Shown piece after piece: positions 1 to 8,411 of a stretch of 64,000 bases of DNA; positions within the stretch are counted from its first letter, which is position 1; each line of letters starts with the position of its first letter. Source of the DNA: Aquimarina sp. AU58 (GTDB taxonomy: Bacteria > Bacteroidota > Bacteroidia > Flavobacteriales > Flavobacteriaceae); NCBI RefSeq assembly GCF_900312745.1, contig NZ_OMPD01000014.1, forward strand, positions 3,286,001 through 3,350,000, read 5' to 3'. Under the pieces are notes generated by a model, which made no database searches, was not told where the DNA came from, and worked only from the letters and a program-made list of their open reading frames with translations. Made by a program: the position numbers and the translations under genes.

Positions 1-355
1 TATTAATATGTACTTTTTTAGATCGGTAAAAAAGAAGAATAATAGTAATAACTAACGTTTGTAAGCCACTTATTAAAAATAAATAATCTATAATTTTCAT
101 CTCAAGAATCTTTAAATAACAAAAAACCACTGACTGTTATTAATATAGATCAACAGAAATGCCTATATGTCTTGTAACATAATAAAAACTATCTTGTTAA
201 TGGTATTAAAATAGATAAACTTTTTAACACATAAATTTATTGTACACAAAACTCAAATCTGTATTTTATTTAACCTTTTTCTTAAATATTAATAGATATT
301 TATTAAAATTATCATCTTTGCTGATGATAAAACAATAAAATGATACTATATCCCC
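1..355. other. Intergenic, no gene seen
   Basis: This AT-rich stretch holds no convincing coding region on either strand; the only open frames are short and overlap the next gene in antisense. It probably carries the promoter of the rightward gene that follows, but I could not pick a clear TAnnTTTG box. Nothing else was recognised. Confidence 0.5.
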
Positions 356-1129
356 GTGAAGAAATTTAACCAAATCGAACTCAAAGATTTTCTGGATGAA
401 AAGGCTTTTTACTACGAACAACCAAAATTTATTGAAACAGATCCGGTACAGATTCCTCATCTATATACTGAGAAAGAAGATATTGAAATCTCAGGATTTC
501 TTACTGCCACTATTTCCTGGGGGAACCGAAAAAGCATATTAACCAATTCTCACAAATTAATGTCACTTTTAGGGAATAGCCCATATGATTTTATAATGAA
601 TCATACCGAGATAAATCTTGAAGATTTTAATGGTTTTGTACATAGAACTTTTAATAGTATTGATCTCTCCTACTTCATCACAGCACTACGGCATATGTAT
701 ACTAAATATGATGATATGGAAGCTTTTTTTAAATTGTATAAAGAAGAAGACAACTTTCAGACCGCAATTCATAACTTTAAAAAAGAATTCTTTTCCTTAC
801 CGCATCCGATTAGAACAGAAAAACATGTTAGTGACCCTCATAAAAACTCTGCTGCCAAACGAATCAATATGTTTCTACGGTGGATGGTAAGGGATGCTTC
901 TGCCGGAGTTGATTTAGGTATTTGGCGTAATCTCTCTCCTGCTCAATTATCATGCCCCTTAGACGTGCACTCGGGAAACGTTGCTCGCAAATTGGGATTG
1001 CTTACACGCAAACAAAATGATGGAAAAGCATTGTTAGAGCTTGATACAAAACTGAGGAGCTTAGATCCCATAGACCCGGTTAAGTATGATTACGCATTAT
1101 TTGGACTTGGAGTTTTTGAAAAATTTTAA
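356..1129 (+). CDS. TIGR02757 (DUF2400) family protein
   Basis: A 257-residue soluble protein starting at GTG, which directly follows the leader and gives the family's usual N-terminus. The overall pattern (an ISGFLTATISWGNRK segment near residue 45, RTFNSIDL and YFITALRHMY near 95-115, and a C-terminal LDVHSGNVARKLGLL segment) matches TIGR02757 as I know it, a conserved Bacteroidota family that resembles helix-hairpin-helix DNA glycosylases. The biochemical role is not established. It stands alone, with about 140 bp before the next gene. Confidence 0.8.
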   Translation: MKKFNQIELKDFLDEKAFYYEQPKFIETDPVQIPHLYTEKEDIEISGFLTATISWGNRKSILTNSHKLMSLLGNSPYDFIMNHTEINLEDFNGFVHRTFNSIDLSYFITALRHMYTKYDDMEAFFKLYKEEDNFQTAIHNFKKEFFSLPHPIRTEKHVSDPHKNSAAKRINMFLRWMVRDASAGVDLGIWRNLSPAQLSCPLDVHSGNVARKLGLLTRKQNDGKALLELDTKLRSLDPIDPVKYDYALFGLGVFEKF

Positions 1130-1218
1130 GTTTAGAACCATTCTAAAGAGTAATCTTAACTTTACATTCTAAACATTTAGATGATATTTCTTTAATAAAC
1201 ATAAAACATCTTCATAAA

Positions 1219-1248
1219 GTTGTTGAGGTATGCCTTAAGCTAAATTTG
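1219..1248 (+). promoter_or_regulatory. Bacteroidota-type promoter
   Basis: A TAAATTTG box at 1241-1248 fits the TAnnTTTG -7 consensus, and TTGTTG about 20 bp upstream fits the -33 element. Transcription would begin near 1255, so the GTG at 1248 lies inside the promoter and the ATG at 1272 is the real start of the next gene. Confidence 0.6.
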
Positions 1249-1271
1249 TGGAAACAAAAATCCACACAATC

Positions 1272-2741
1272 ATGAAAAATTATCTTATTACTGCCTCTCT
1301 AGGTGCTGCATTACTATTGGCTTCCTGCAACCTAGACGATTACACAGGAGGTCCTACTAAGCCTCCAACAGGAAAAATTGAACTAAAAAATCATTCTATT
1401 TCTCCTGTTTTATTAGAAAAAACTCCCGAATTTTCTGATATAGAAATATACAATCTGCTTTCTTCTGAAGACACCTATATTCCTGATTTCACCTACGGTT
1501 CTATGGCAGATGGTGCAGGATTACTTCGTAATAAAAACGGAACATTTACTTTAATTAATAATATAGAAGCAGATTATTCTGTTGCCAGAATCACATTAGA
1601 CGAAACTTTTAAACCAATTAAAGGAGAACATATCCTTAATGCTGTGGCCACAGCAAATACTGCCCAGTGTTCTGGTTCACTAATTACCCCGTCTATACAT
1701 GGTTTCGGCCCTTTATATCTTTCTGGTGGTGAATGGGGAGGAAATTCTAAAGGTGTTTTTGCAACTAACCCATATAAGAATGCATCAGAAGCTTCTGCTC
1801 CCAGAATGTTACCTGCACTAGGGCAATGGTCTACCGAGAATGCTGTAGCGCTAAGCAGACGTGCATATCCGGGTAAAACTGTCGTTTTTATTGGTGATGA
1901 TAATAGTAATAACGAAGTTCCTTCGGGGCAATTAGGAATGTATGTTGGCAGACAAGGTGATCTTGAAGGAGGTAAATTATACGGGTTGAAAGTAACCTCT
2001 CCAGGAGTAACTTATGAGGTAGATATGAAAGAAGGAATTTCTTATGATATGGAGTTTGTAGAATTAACCGAAAAAGATATTGATTTATTAGATGCCGAAG
2101 CTAAAGAAAAAGGAGTAATGGGATTTTCTAGATTAGAAGATATAGATTGGAGAAGAGGGCGTAGCAGAAAGAATAACCAAGAAGTATACTTTGCTGTAAC
2201 AGGAAGGGATAAACCTGGATTAGTAGGAAAAGGAACACGTTCTGGGAGAATTTACAAAGTAGAACTAAATCATAGAAATCCATATGGCCCTGGTAAAATA
2301 ACTTGTGTATTAGATGGTGACAAAATTGGTGGTACTGCCGAAGCTTTTCACAGTCCTGATAATATTTTGGTAACCAAAAACTACGCTTACATACAAGAAG
2401 ATCCAAATGGGATTCAAGATTTTAAACCTGCAGCAAATCATTATTCGAGATTATATCAATACAATTTAAACACCGGAGAATTAAAAGTAGTATTAGAATG
2501 TGATCAGCCTAAAGCAGCAGCATCTGGATACGGTAGTTTAAATAAGATATGGGAAATAACAGGTATGATTGATATATCAGACGTTATCGGTGTTGATGAA
2601 ACTTTTCTTATGATTACTCAAAATCATGGATGGGAAAGAGCAGACGGAACACCTTTTACCGATCCTACAGCAAACCCTGATGTAGCAAATAGTCGTAAAG
2701 AAGGTAGTATGCTTTATGTAATTAAAGGTTTAGAACGATAA
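1272..2741 (+). CDS. PhoX-like (DUF839) lipoprotein
   Basis: About 489 residues from the ATG at 1272. An in-frame GTG at 1248 is rejected because it overlaps the promoter. The N-terminus MKNYLITASLGAALLLASC is a lipoprotein signal peptide, so the mature protein is probably membrane-anchored. The body has features of DUF839/PhoX-type beta-propeller proteins, including a segment RAYPGKTVVFIGDDNS around residue 205 and a late segment on losing or gaining calculated totals typical of such propellers. Whether it is a phosphatase is unproven. It lies 4 bp upstream of a di-haem peroxidase gene and is probably cotranscribed with it. Confidence 0.6.
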   Translation: MKNYLITASLGAALLLASCNLDDYTGGPTKPPTGKIELKNHSISPVLLEKTPEFSDIEIYNLLSSEDTYIPDFTYGSMADGAGLLRNKNGTFTLINNIEADYSVARITLDETFKPIKGEHILNAVATANTAQCSGSLITPSIHGFGPLYLSGGEWGGNSKGVFATNPYKNASEASAPRMLPALGQWSTENAVALSRRAYPGKTVVFIGDDNSNNEVPSGQLGMYVGRQGDLEGGKLYGLKVTSPGVTYEVDMKEGISYDMEFVELTEKDIDLLDAEAKEKGVMGFSRLEDIDWRRGRSRKNNQEVYFAVTGRDKPGLVGKGTRSGRIYKVELNHRNPYGPGKITCVLDGDKIGGTAEAFHSPDNILVTKNYAYIQEDPNGIQDFKPAANHYSRLYQYNLNTGELKVVLECDQPKAAASGYGSLNKIWEITGMIDISDVIGVDETFLMITQNHGWERADGTPFTDPTANPDVANSRKEGSMLYVIKGLER

Positions 2742-2745
2742 ACAT

Positions 2746-4548
2746 ATGGTTTTATTTAAATACAACAAAGAGGCTTATTTTGTGATAAGCCTCTTTATCA
2801 TATTCGGTATTTTTTCTTCTTGTTCAGAAAAGAAAGAAGTAAAAACAGAAAAAACACCATTCAATATCCAAATGAAAGAACAATTCATAACCGATATTAC
2901 TATGGCAATTAATCACCTGGATAGCGCTAAAACGGATACGAGTAATGTCAAAAAGCATTTTCTTCAATCCAGGAAGTATTTCAAAAAAACTGAACCCATT
3001 TTGGCTTCTCTGGATATTGAAAACTATGGCTTCTTAAATCAACCTAATATTTTGAAAGTTGAAGAAGATGACTTTACCGATATAAAAACTAAACAACCAA
3101 GTGGATATCAAGTTCTCGAAGAAGAGATTTTTATAGAAGAAATGAATGCTGTGCTTGTGAACAGACACTTAAATCTGGTATCAAATAGGTTAAAATTAAT
3201 TAGGAAAAATATCAGTTTTAATCACCTAAAGACATATCATTTTTTATGGCTATTTAGAAAATCAATAGTTCAAATTGCACTTACAGGAGTAACAGGTTTT
3301 GATTCTCCTGTCTTAGAAAATTCTTTAGAAGAGTCTAAAATAGTATACCAAAGTTTAAAGACTTATTTATCTATCTTTAAAAATGAATTTAACGACGTAG
3401 CGCTTTTAAAAAAATGGAATCAGGAAATAGACGCGTCAATTAAAGATCTAAATGCTAATTTTAATACGTTTGATCGATATCATTTTATTAAAAATCATAC
3501 GCATAAACAATTAGAATTATGGAATCAGGTTGTAGATGATTGGCGTGTGAGCTTTCCTTTTGAGTTAGCAATAAAAAATGATGCTACTTCTCTTTTTTCT
3601 AAGGATACTTATAATCACACTTATTTTGCTGATAGAAATTCTGGAGAAATGACTTCAGAAAAAATAGCATTAGGAAAAAAGTTATTTTACGATACTAACT
3701 TATCTTCAAATAAAAAAATGAGTTGTGCAACCTGTCATCATCCGGATAAAGCATTTACAGATGGGTTAAAAATTGGCGCAAAAGTTACACGTAATACCCC
3801 TACTTTATTATATGCTGGCCTACAAAAAGCATTTTTCTATGATAAAAGAGCCGGTAGTTTAGAAGGTCAGATCATTGCTGTGATAGAAAATGAAAATGAA
3901 TTTCATACAGATTTAGAAACGCTGAGACAAGTTGTTACACAAGATAGTACATACACAAAAAGTTTTGCCGAAATTTTTAAAAACCAAAAAACTGGTAATG
4001 CCGAAATTAGGAATGCTATAGCCAGTTATATAAGAAGTTTAGCGCCTTTTAACTCTAAATTTGATAGAAACATAAATACTCTGGAGAATACGCTTACTAA
4101 AAATGAAATTAATGGTTTTAATCTTTTTAATGGTAAAGCCAAATGTGCTACATGTCATTTTGCTCCTATTTTTAATGGTACTGTGCCTCCTAACTATAGA
4201 GAATCAGAAATCGAATTAATCGGAGTTCCAGAACAAAATGACACTATTAATGCTACTATTAGTGCAGATTTAGGGAGGTATTATGTGTATAAAACCCCCG
4301 AAAGGAAACATTTTTTTAAGACTCCCACGGTTAGAAATGCTGGAAAAACAGCTCCTTATATGCATAACGGAGTATATACTACTCTAGAAGATGTTATGGA
4401 TTTTTATAACCGTGGAGGCGGTATTGGTATTGGTATCCAGAATGAATATCAAACCTTACCTCCCGATCCGTTACACCTCACTAATCAGGAAATAGAAGAT
4501 ATTATTTCGTTTATACATACATTAGAAGATGATATTGAAACCTATTAA
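2746..4548 (+). CDS. Di-haem cytochrome c peroxidase-like lipoprotein
   Basis: A 600-residue protein with a signal peptide ending in the lipobox FSSC (Cys26), so it should be an exported lipoprotein. Two c-type haem sites are visible: CATCH at residues 327-331 and CATCH at 467-471, in the arrangement of the CcpA/MauG family (Pfam CCP_MauG). The 300-residue N-terminal region is longer than in simple bacterial peroxidases and is mostly helical, resembling the extra domain in Bacteroidota cytochrome c peroxidase proteins. The family reduces hydrogen peroxide or oxidises protein substrates in the periplasm. It is read with the PhoX-like gene 4 bp upstream, and an unusual hairpin lies in its first codons. 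Confidence 0.85.
   Translation: MVLFKYNKEAYFVISLFIIFGIFSSCSEKKEVKTEKTPFNIQMKEQFITDITMAINHLDSAKTDTSNVKKHFLQSRKYFKKTEPILASLDIENYGFLNQPNILKVEEDDFTDIKTKQPSGYQVLEEEIFIEEMNAVLVNRHLNLVSNRLKLIRKNISFNHLKTYHFLWLFRKSIVQIALTGVTGFDSPVLENSLEESKIVYQSLKTYLSIFKNEFNDVALLKKWNQEIDASIKDLNANFNTFDRYHFIKNHTHKQLELWNQVVDDWRVSFPFELAIKNDATSLFSKDTYNHTYFADRNSGEMTSEKIALGKKLFYDTNLSSNKKMSCATCHHPDKAFTDGLKIGAKVTRNTPTLLYAGLQKAFFYDKRAGSLEGQIIAVIENENEFHTDLETLRQVVTQDSTYTKSFAEIFKNQKTGNAEIRNAIASYIRSLAPFNSKFDRNINTLENTLTKNEINGFNLFNGKAKCATCHFAPIFNGTVPPNYRESEIELIGVPEQNDTINATISADLGRYYVYKTPERKHFFKTPTVRNAGKTAPYMHNGVYTTLEDVMDFYNRGGGIGIGIQNEYQTLPPDPLHLTNQEIEDIISFIHTLEDDIETY
2767..2796 (+). other. Perfect hairpin inside the first codons of the peroxidase gene
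   Basis: An 11-bp perfect inverted repeat (AAAGAGGCTTA at 2767-2777 and TAAGCCTCTTT at 2786-2796) with an 8-base loop encodes part of the signal peptide. It sits 25 bp beyond the stop codon of the PhoX-like gene. There is only a weak T-run after it, so it may partly terminate upstream transcription, stabilise the upstream mRNA, or control translation. Confidence 0.55.
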
Positions 4549-4735
4549 AAAAAGCATTTGATTGCTATTAACCCACTCACTAATTGGGGTATAAATGGTC
4601 GCATGTCTTTTTTGAGCCATATTACGGTTATCACGTAAAATTGTTATGTGATGCTAATTAATTCGTAATATCTGGGTTATTTTTGTTAATTTTATTAGGA
4701 ATTGATTCTTATATAAATCAATTCTTTGTAAGAGG

Positions 4736-5944
4736 ATGATATCGAATGCTATACCCATAAACGAAAACTTTAGGTTAGAAGCTTTAAAATCATTAGACAT
4801 TCTGGATACCGAATCACAGAAGGAGTTTGATGAAATTACTGCTCTTGCCGCGTATATCTGTGAAACAGATATGGCGCTAATCTCATTGGTAGACAATGAT
4901 AGACAATGGTTTAAGTCTAAACACGGTTTAGAAACGTGTGAGACTCCTCGTAATAATTCACTTTGCTCTCATGTTGTTTTACAACCTCATGCTCCTTTAA
5001 TAATTAAAGATACCCGAGAAGATAAGCGTTTTAATGATAATCCAATTATTCTAGAAGAAAAATCTATTATTTTTTATGTCGGAATTCCTTTGATAGATAA
5101 AGATGGGTTTGCTTTGGGATCCTTATGTGTGATGGATAGTGTTCCCAGAGAGCTCTCTAATAAACAACTAGAATCCCTTAACGCTCTGGCAAAGCAGGTG
5201 ATTATTCTTTTCGAGCTTAACAAAAAGAATAATGATCTTCAAATAATTCAAAACAAGTTAAAAAAACATAACGAATCTTTAAGGGAATTTGCTAGAGTGA
5301 TATCGCATGATCTCAAAATGCCATTAGCCAATGTTATTACATCTACAGATTTGTTAAAACTTAAACTGGAAGATAAACTCGATAATGAAAGTTTAGAATA
5401 TTTTGATTATATCAAAACTTCTTCTTTCTCTATGAGTAGTTATATTAGTGATGTACTTGATCATTATGAGAGTGAAAGTTTAATACATAATGAACCCGAA
5501 GAATTTTACTTAAACCATCTATTGAGTAAAATTGTTGATTTACTTACGATGAAACCGGATTTTACTATCTATTTCCCAGAAGAAGATCCAATCATACAAT
5601 GTAATAAACTAGCATTAAAACAAATTTTCTTTAATCTTATCGGAAATAGTATTAAATATAATGACAAAAATCAGATCATTATATCAATAGAAACTAACGA
5701 AGATGAAAATTTCTACTATTTCAGAATAACAGATAATGGAATGGGAATTCCAAGTGATAAGTTAGATACTATTTTTGAGCTTTTCACTACCGCTAATACT
5801 ACAGATAGAAGTGGTAATAAAGGTAATGGTATTGGACTTTCTACGGTAGAAAAATTAGTTAAGAACCTAGGGGGGGATATTAAAGTATCTTCTAAAGAAA
5901 AAATTCAGACCACTTTTGAGTTCTCTATAAAGAAATCTATTTAA
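4736..5944 (+). CDS. GAF-domain sensor histidine kinase
   Basis: A 402-residue soluble kinase with no membrane segment. Residues about 20-160 form a GAF domain, residues 160-185 a short coiled coil, then a HisKA domain with the phospho-acceptor His191 (SHDLKMPLANV). The HATPase domain has the N box FFNLIGNSIKYND, G1 box DNGMGIP and G2 box GNGIGL. It autophosphorylates on histidine in response to an unknown cytoplasmic signal. No response regulator gene is adjacent, so it is an orphan kinase. Its last four bases overlap the convergent flavoprotein gene. Confidence 0.88.
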   Translation: MISNAIPINENFRLEALKSLDILDTESQKEFDEITALAAYICETDMALISLVDNDRQWFKSKHGLETCETPRNNSLCSHVVLQPHAPLIIKDTREDKRFNDNPIILEEKSIIFYVGIPLIDKDGFALGSLCVMDSVPRELSNKQLESLNALAKQVIILFELNKKNNDLQIIQNKLKKHNESLREFARVISHDLKMPLANVITSTDLLKLKLEDKLDNESLEYFDYIKTSSFSMSSYISDVLDHYESESLIHNEPEEFYLNHLLSKIVDLLTMKPDFTIYFPEEDPIIQCNKLALKQIFFNLIGNSIKYNDKNQIIISIETNEDENFYYFRITDNGMGIPSDKLDTIFELFTTANTTDRSGNKGNGIGLSTVEKLVKNLGGDIKVSSKEKIQTTFEFSIKKSI

Positions 5945-7509
5945 ACTGTTTTAGATAGTATTTTTGCGACACAAGCCTGAGCACATTTTTCACCGTCGAT
6001 AGCTGCAGAAATTATACCTCCGGCGTACCCTGCTCCTTCACCACAAGGATATAATCCTTTAATTTGTGTATGTTCTAATGTTTTCCAGTCTCTGGGAATA
6101 CGAACAGGTGATGATGTTCTGGACTCGGGAGCATGCACCACAGCATCATTGGTAAGATATCCTTTCATGCTTTTACCAAATGCTTTAAAACCATCTTGTA
6201 ATATTTGATGAATAAATTTGGGAAACACTACACCCATATCAGCAGATGTTAAACCTGGTTTATACGAAGTTTCCGGAAGATTTGTTGATATTCTTCCTTC
6301 AACCATATCTACTAATCTTTGTGCAGGAACCTTTTGAGTCTTCCCTCCTACTTGCCATGCGTGCTGCTCTATATATTTCTGAAAATACATCCCCGATAAA
6401 GGACCATATTTAGAAAATTCCTTAAAATCTTCTATCCGTAATTCTATAACAATACCACTATTGGCGGTAGGTTGATCCCTTTTAGAAGGAGACCATCCAT
6501 TTGTAACCACTTCTCCTGGGCTGGTAGCGCAGGGAGCAATCACACCGCCGGGACACATACAAAAAGAATACATTCCTCTGCCTTTTACCTGTTTTACAAT
6601 ACTATATGGTGAAGGAGGTAGATAAGGTCCTCGAATTTCACAAGAATACTGAATCTGGTCTATGAGTTTTTGCGGGTGTTCTACTCGTACTCCCAAAGCA
6701 AATGGTTTTGCTTCGATTTCTATTTGTTTATCATACAATAGCGTAAATATATCTCTTGCAGAATGTCCTGTGGCCAGAATAACTTTATTAGTAGCAATAG
6801 TACTCCCATCCAATAGAGTGACTCCATTGATTTCAGAATTTCTAATTTCAAAATCAATTACACGAGTATCAAAATGTACTTCTCCTCCTCTTTCAACAAT
6901 TTTCTCTCGTATTGCAGTTATAATACCAGGTAATTTATTTGTCCCAATATGTGGATGTGCCTCTATCAAAATTTGATCGGTAGCTCCAAACCCAACCAAA
7001 AGCTCTAAAATACGATATACATCTCCTCTTTTCTTAGACCGGGTATATAATTTACCATCACTATATGTTCCTGCTCCACCCTCTCCAAAGCAATAATTAG
7101 AATCTTCGTTAACAATGTGATCTCTGGTAATAGCTTTAAGATCTCTACGACGTGCCTGTACATCTTTTCCTCGTTCTAAAACAATGGGTTTACAACCCAA
7201 TTCAATACAGCGTAGTGCTGCAAACAGGCCTGCAGGGCCGGCTCCAATGATAACTACCTCTGGTGCATTAGAAACATCTGGATATTCTGGTAATACAATG
7301 GGTTGATCTATATAGTCTTCCTGTACATATACTTTTAGCTTCAAATTGACCTTAATTGCCCGTTGTCGAGCATCTATAGAACGTTTTAAAACCTGAATAT
7401 GCCTAATTTCATCAGAAGGGATTCCATTTTTATGTGCTACCTTACTTTTTAATTGATCGGGATGTGCCGCAATTTCTGGTGAAACTTGTATCGTGAATTC
7501 GTATTGCAA
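5941..7509 (-). CDS. FAD-dependent dehydrogenase (COG2509-like)
   Basis: A 522-residue protein. The N-terminal 90 residues form a small domain before the dinucleotide-binding fold, whose signature GAGPAGLFAALRCIELG begins near residue 97. The segment GEGGAGTYSDGKLYTR and the C-terminal YPCGEGAGYAGGI are typical of the COG2509 family of uncharacterised FAD dehydrogenases found in many Bacteroidota. The substrate is unknown. It ends 4 bp inside the convergent kinase gene, so the two genes have no terminator between them. Confidence 0.82.
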   Translation of the reverse strand: MQYEFTIQVSPEIAAHPDQLKSKVAHKNGIPSDEIRHIQVLKRSIDARQRAIKVNLKLKVYVQEDYIDQPIVLPEYPDVSNAPEVVIIGAGPAGLFAALRCIELGCKPIVLERGKDVQARRRDLKAITRDHIVNEDSNYCFGEGGAGTYSDGKLYTRSKKRGDVYRILELLVGFGATDQILIEAHPHIGTNKLPGIITAIREKIVERGGEVHFDTRVIDFEIRNSEINGVTLLDGSTIATNKVILATGHSARDIFTLLYDKQIEIEAKPFALGVRVEHPQKLIDQIQYSCEIRGPYLPPSPYSIVKQVKGRGMYSFCMCPGGVIAPCATSPGEVVTNGWSPSKRDQPTANSGIVIELRIEDFKEFSKYGPLSGMYFQKYIEQHAWQVGGKTQKVPAQRLVDMVEGRISTNLPETSYKPGLTSADMGVVFPKFIHQILQDGFKAFGKSMKGYLTNDAVVHAPESRTSSPVRIPRDWKTLEHTQIKGLYPCGEGAGYAGGIISAAIDGEKCAQACVAKILSKTV

Positions 7510-7646
7510 TCTTAGCTTAGGTTTTGAATTTAGGGCGAAGATACAACTTTCTTTGTTTCAAAATAACACCTAAAAAACATCAAAATAATACTAGCAAACA
7601 AGCTGAATCTTTCTAGATTTAACCTTTTCTTAAGATATTAGTCCCT

Positions 7647-7654
7647 ATCTTTGA
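7647..7654 (+). promoter_or_regulatory. Candidate -7 promoter box
   Basis: TATCTTTG fits the TAnnTTTG consensus and lies 28 bp before the ATG of the outer-membrane barrel gene. I see no clear TTTG at the matching -33 position, so this is tentative. Confidence 0.4.
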
Positions 7655-7681
7655 CCTCAAACAAACCTTAAATTTACAATT

Positions 7682-8224
7682 ATGAAAAAGCTTTTTTTAT
7701 TAGCAATTGCGGTAATCGGTTTTTCAATTTCTTCAAATGCACAGGACATCAAACTTGGTTTTAAAGGTGGGGTAAACTTTGCTACATTAAATGGGGACGG
7801 TTATAACAGTTTGGATGCACGTACAGGATATCATATTGGTGCTGTAGTTCAAATTGGATTATCAGATATGTTTGCTGTACAACCAGAACTTATATATTCT
7901 GCTCAAGGGGCAAAATTTAAAGCCTTTGGTATAGATCAAGATATTGATGTTGATTATTTAAACCTTCCTGTTTTGGTAAAATTTAAATTCGCTAAACTTT
8001 TTAGTGTAGAAGCAGGACCTCAATTTGGTTTTATAGTTAATGATAATTTTAATGGTGGTACTGATCCAGAAAGTTTTGATCTAAGTGCAGCTGTAGGTGC
8101 CGGAGTAGAATTTGGTTCTTTTTTCGGTCAATTACGATATAATATTGGATTTACTGATATTGTAGATAATGTAGAAGCTAAAAATTCTGTATTTCAAGTT
8201 TCTGTTGGATACTATATCTTTTAG
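7682..8224 (+). CDS. Outer-membrane beta-barrel protein (PorT-like)
   Basis: A 180-residue protein with a Sec signal peptide (cleavage expected after SSNAQ, near residue 20). It shows the alternating hydrophobic strands of a small outer-membrane barrel, with the family start IKLGFKGGVNFATL and the terminal aromatic residue (YYIF) needed for barrel assembly. This is the Pfam OMP_b-brl_2 / PorT-like group, common in flavobacteria. It stands alone, with its own promoter candidate and terminator. Confidence 0.8.
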   Translation: MKKLFLLAIAVIGFSISSNAQDIKLGFKGGVNFATLNGDGYNSLDARTGYHIGAVVQIGLSDMFAVQPELIYSAQGAKFKAFGIDQDIDVDYLNLPVLVKFKFAKLFSVEAGPQFGFIVNDNFNGGTDPESFDLSAAVGAGVEFGSFFGQLRYNIGFTDIVDNVEAKNSVFQVSVGYYIF

Positions 8225-8248
8225 TAAAAAAAAGATTTATATAGAAAG

Positions 8249-8275
8249 AGCGGAAGTTTTACTTCCGCTTTTTTT
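8249..8275 (+). terminator. Rho-independent terminator
   Basis: A 9-bp GC-containing stem (AGCGGAAGT at 8249-8257, ACTTCCGCT at 8261-8269) with a TTT loop is followed by a T-run. It lies 25 bp after the stop codon of the barrel protein gene. Confidence 0.85.
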
Positions 8276-8411
8276 AGACATAAAAAATAATGACTCCTCC
8301 CCTTACCACTCCATGACTTATTTTAATTTTTGATTGATAATTTGTGAATTGATAATTTTGAAATTCATAAATCCCAAATCTTATAGTATATTTGACAAAC
8401 CTTACTAAGGA

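Noticed and set aside
1248..1271. GTG start at 1248 for the PhoX-like gene
   Set aside because: It overlaps the -7 promoter box, and the ATG at 1272 begins a proper lipoprotein signal.
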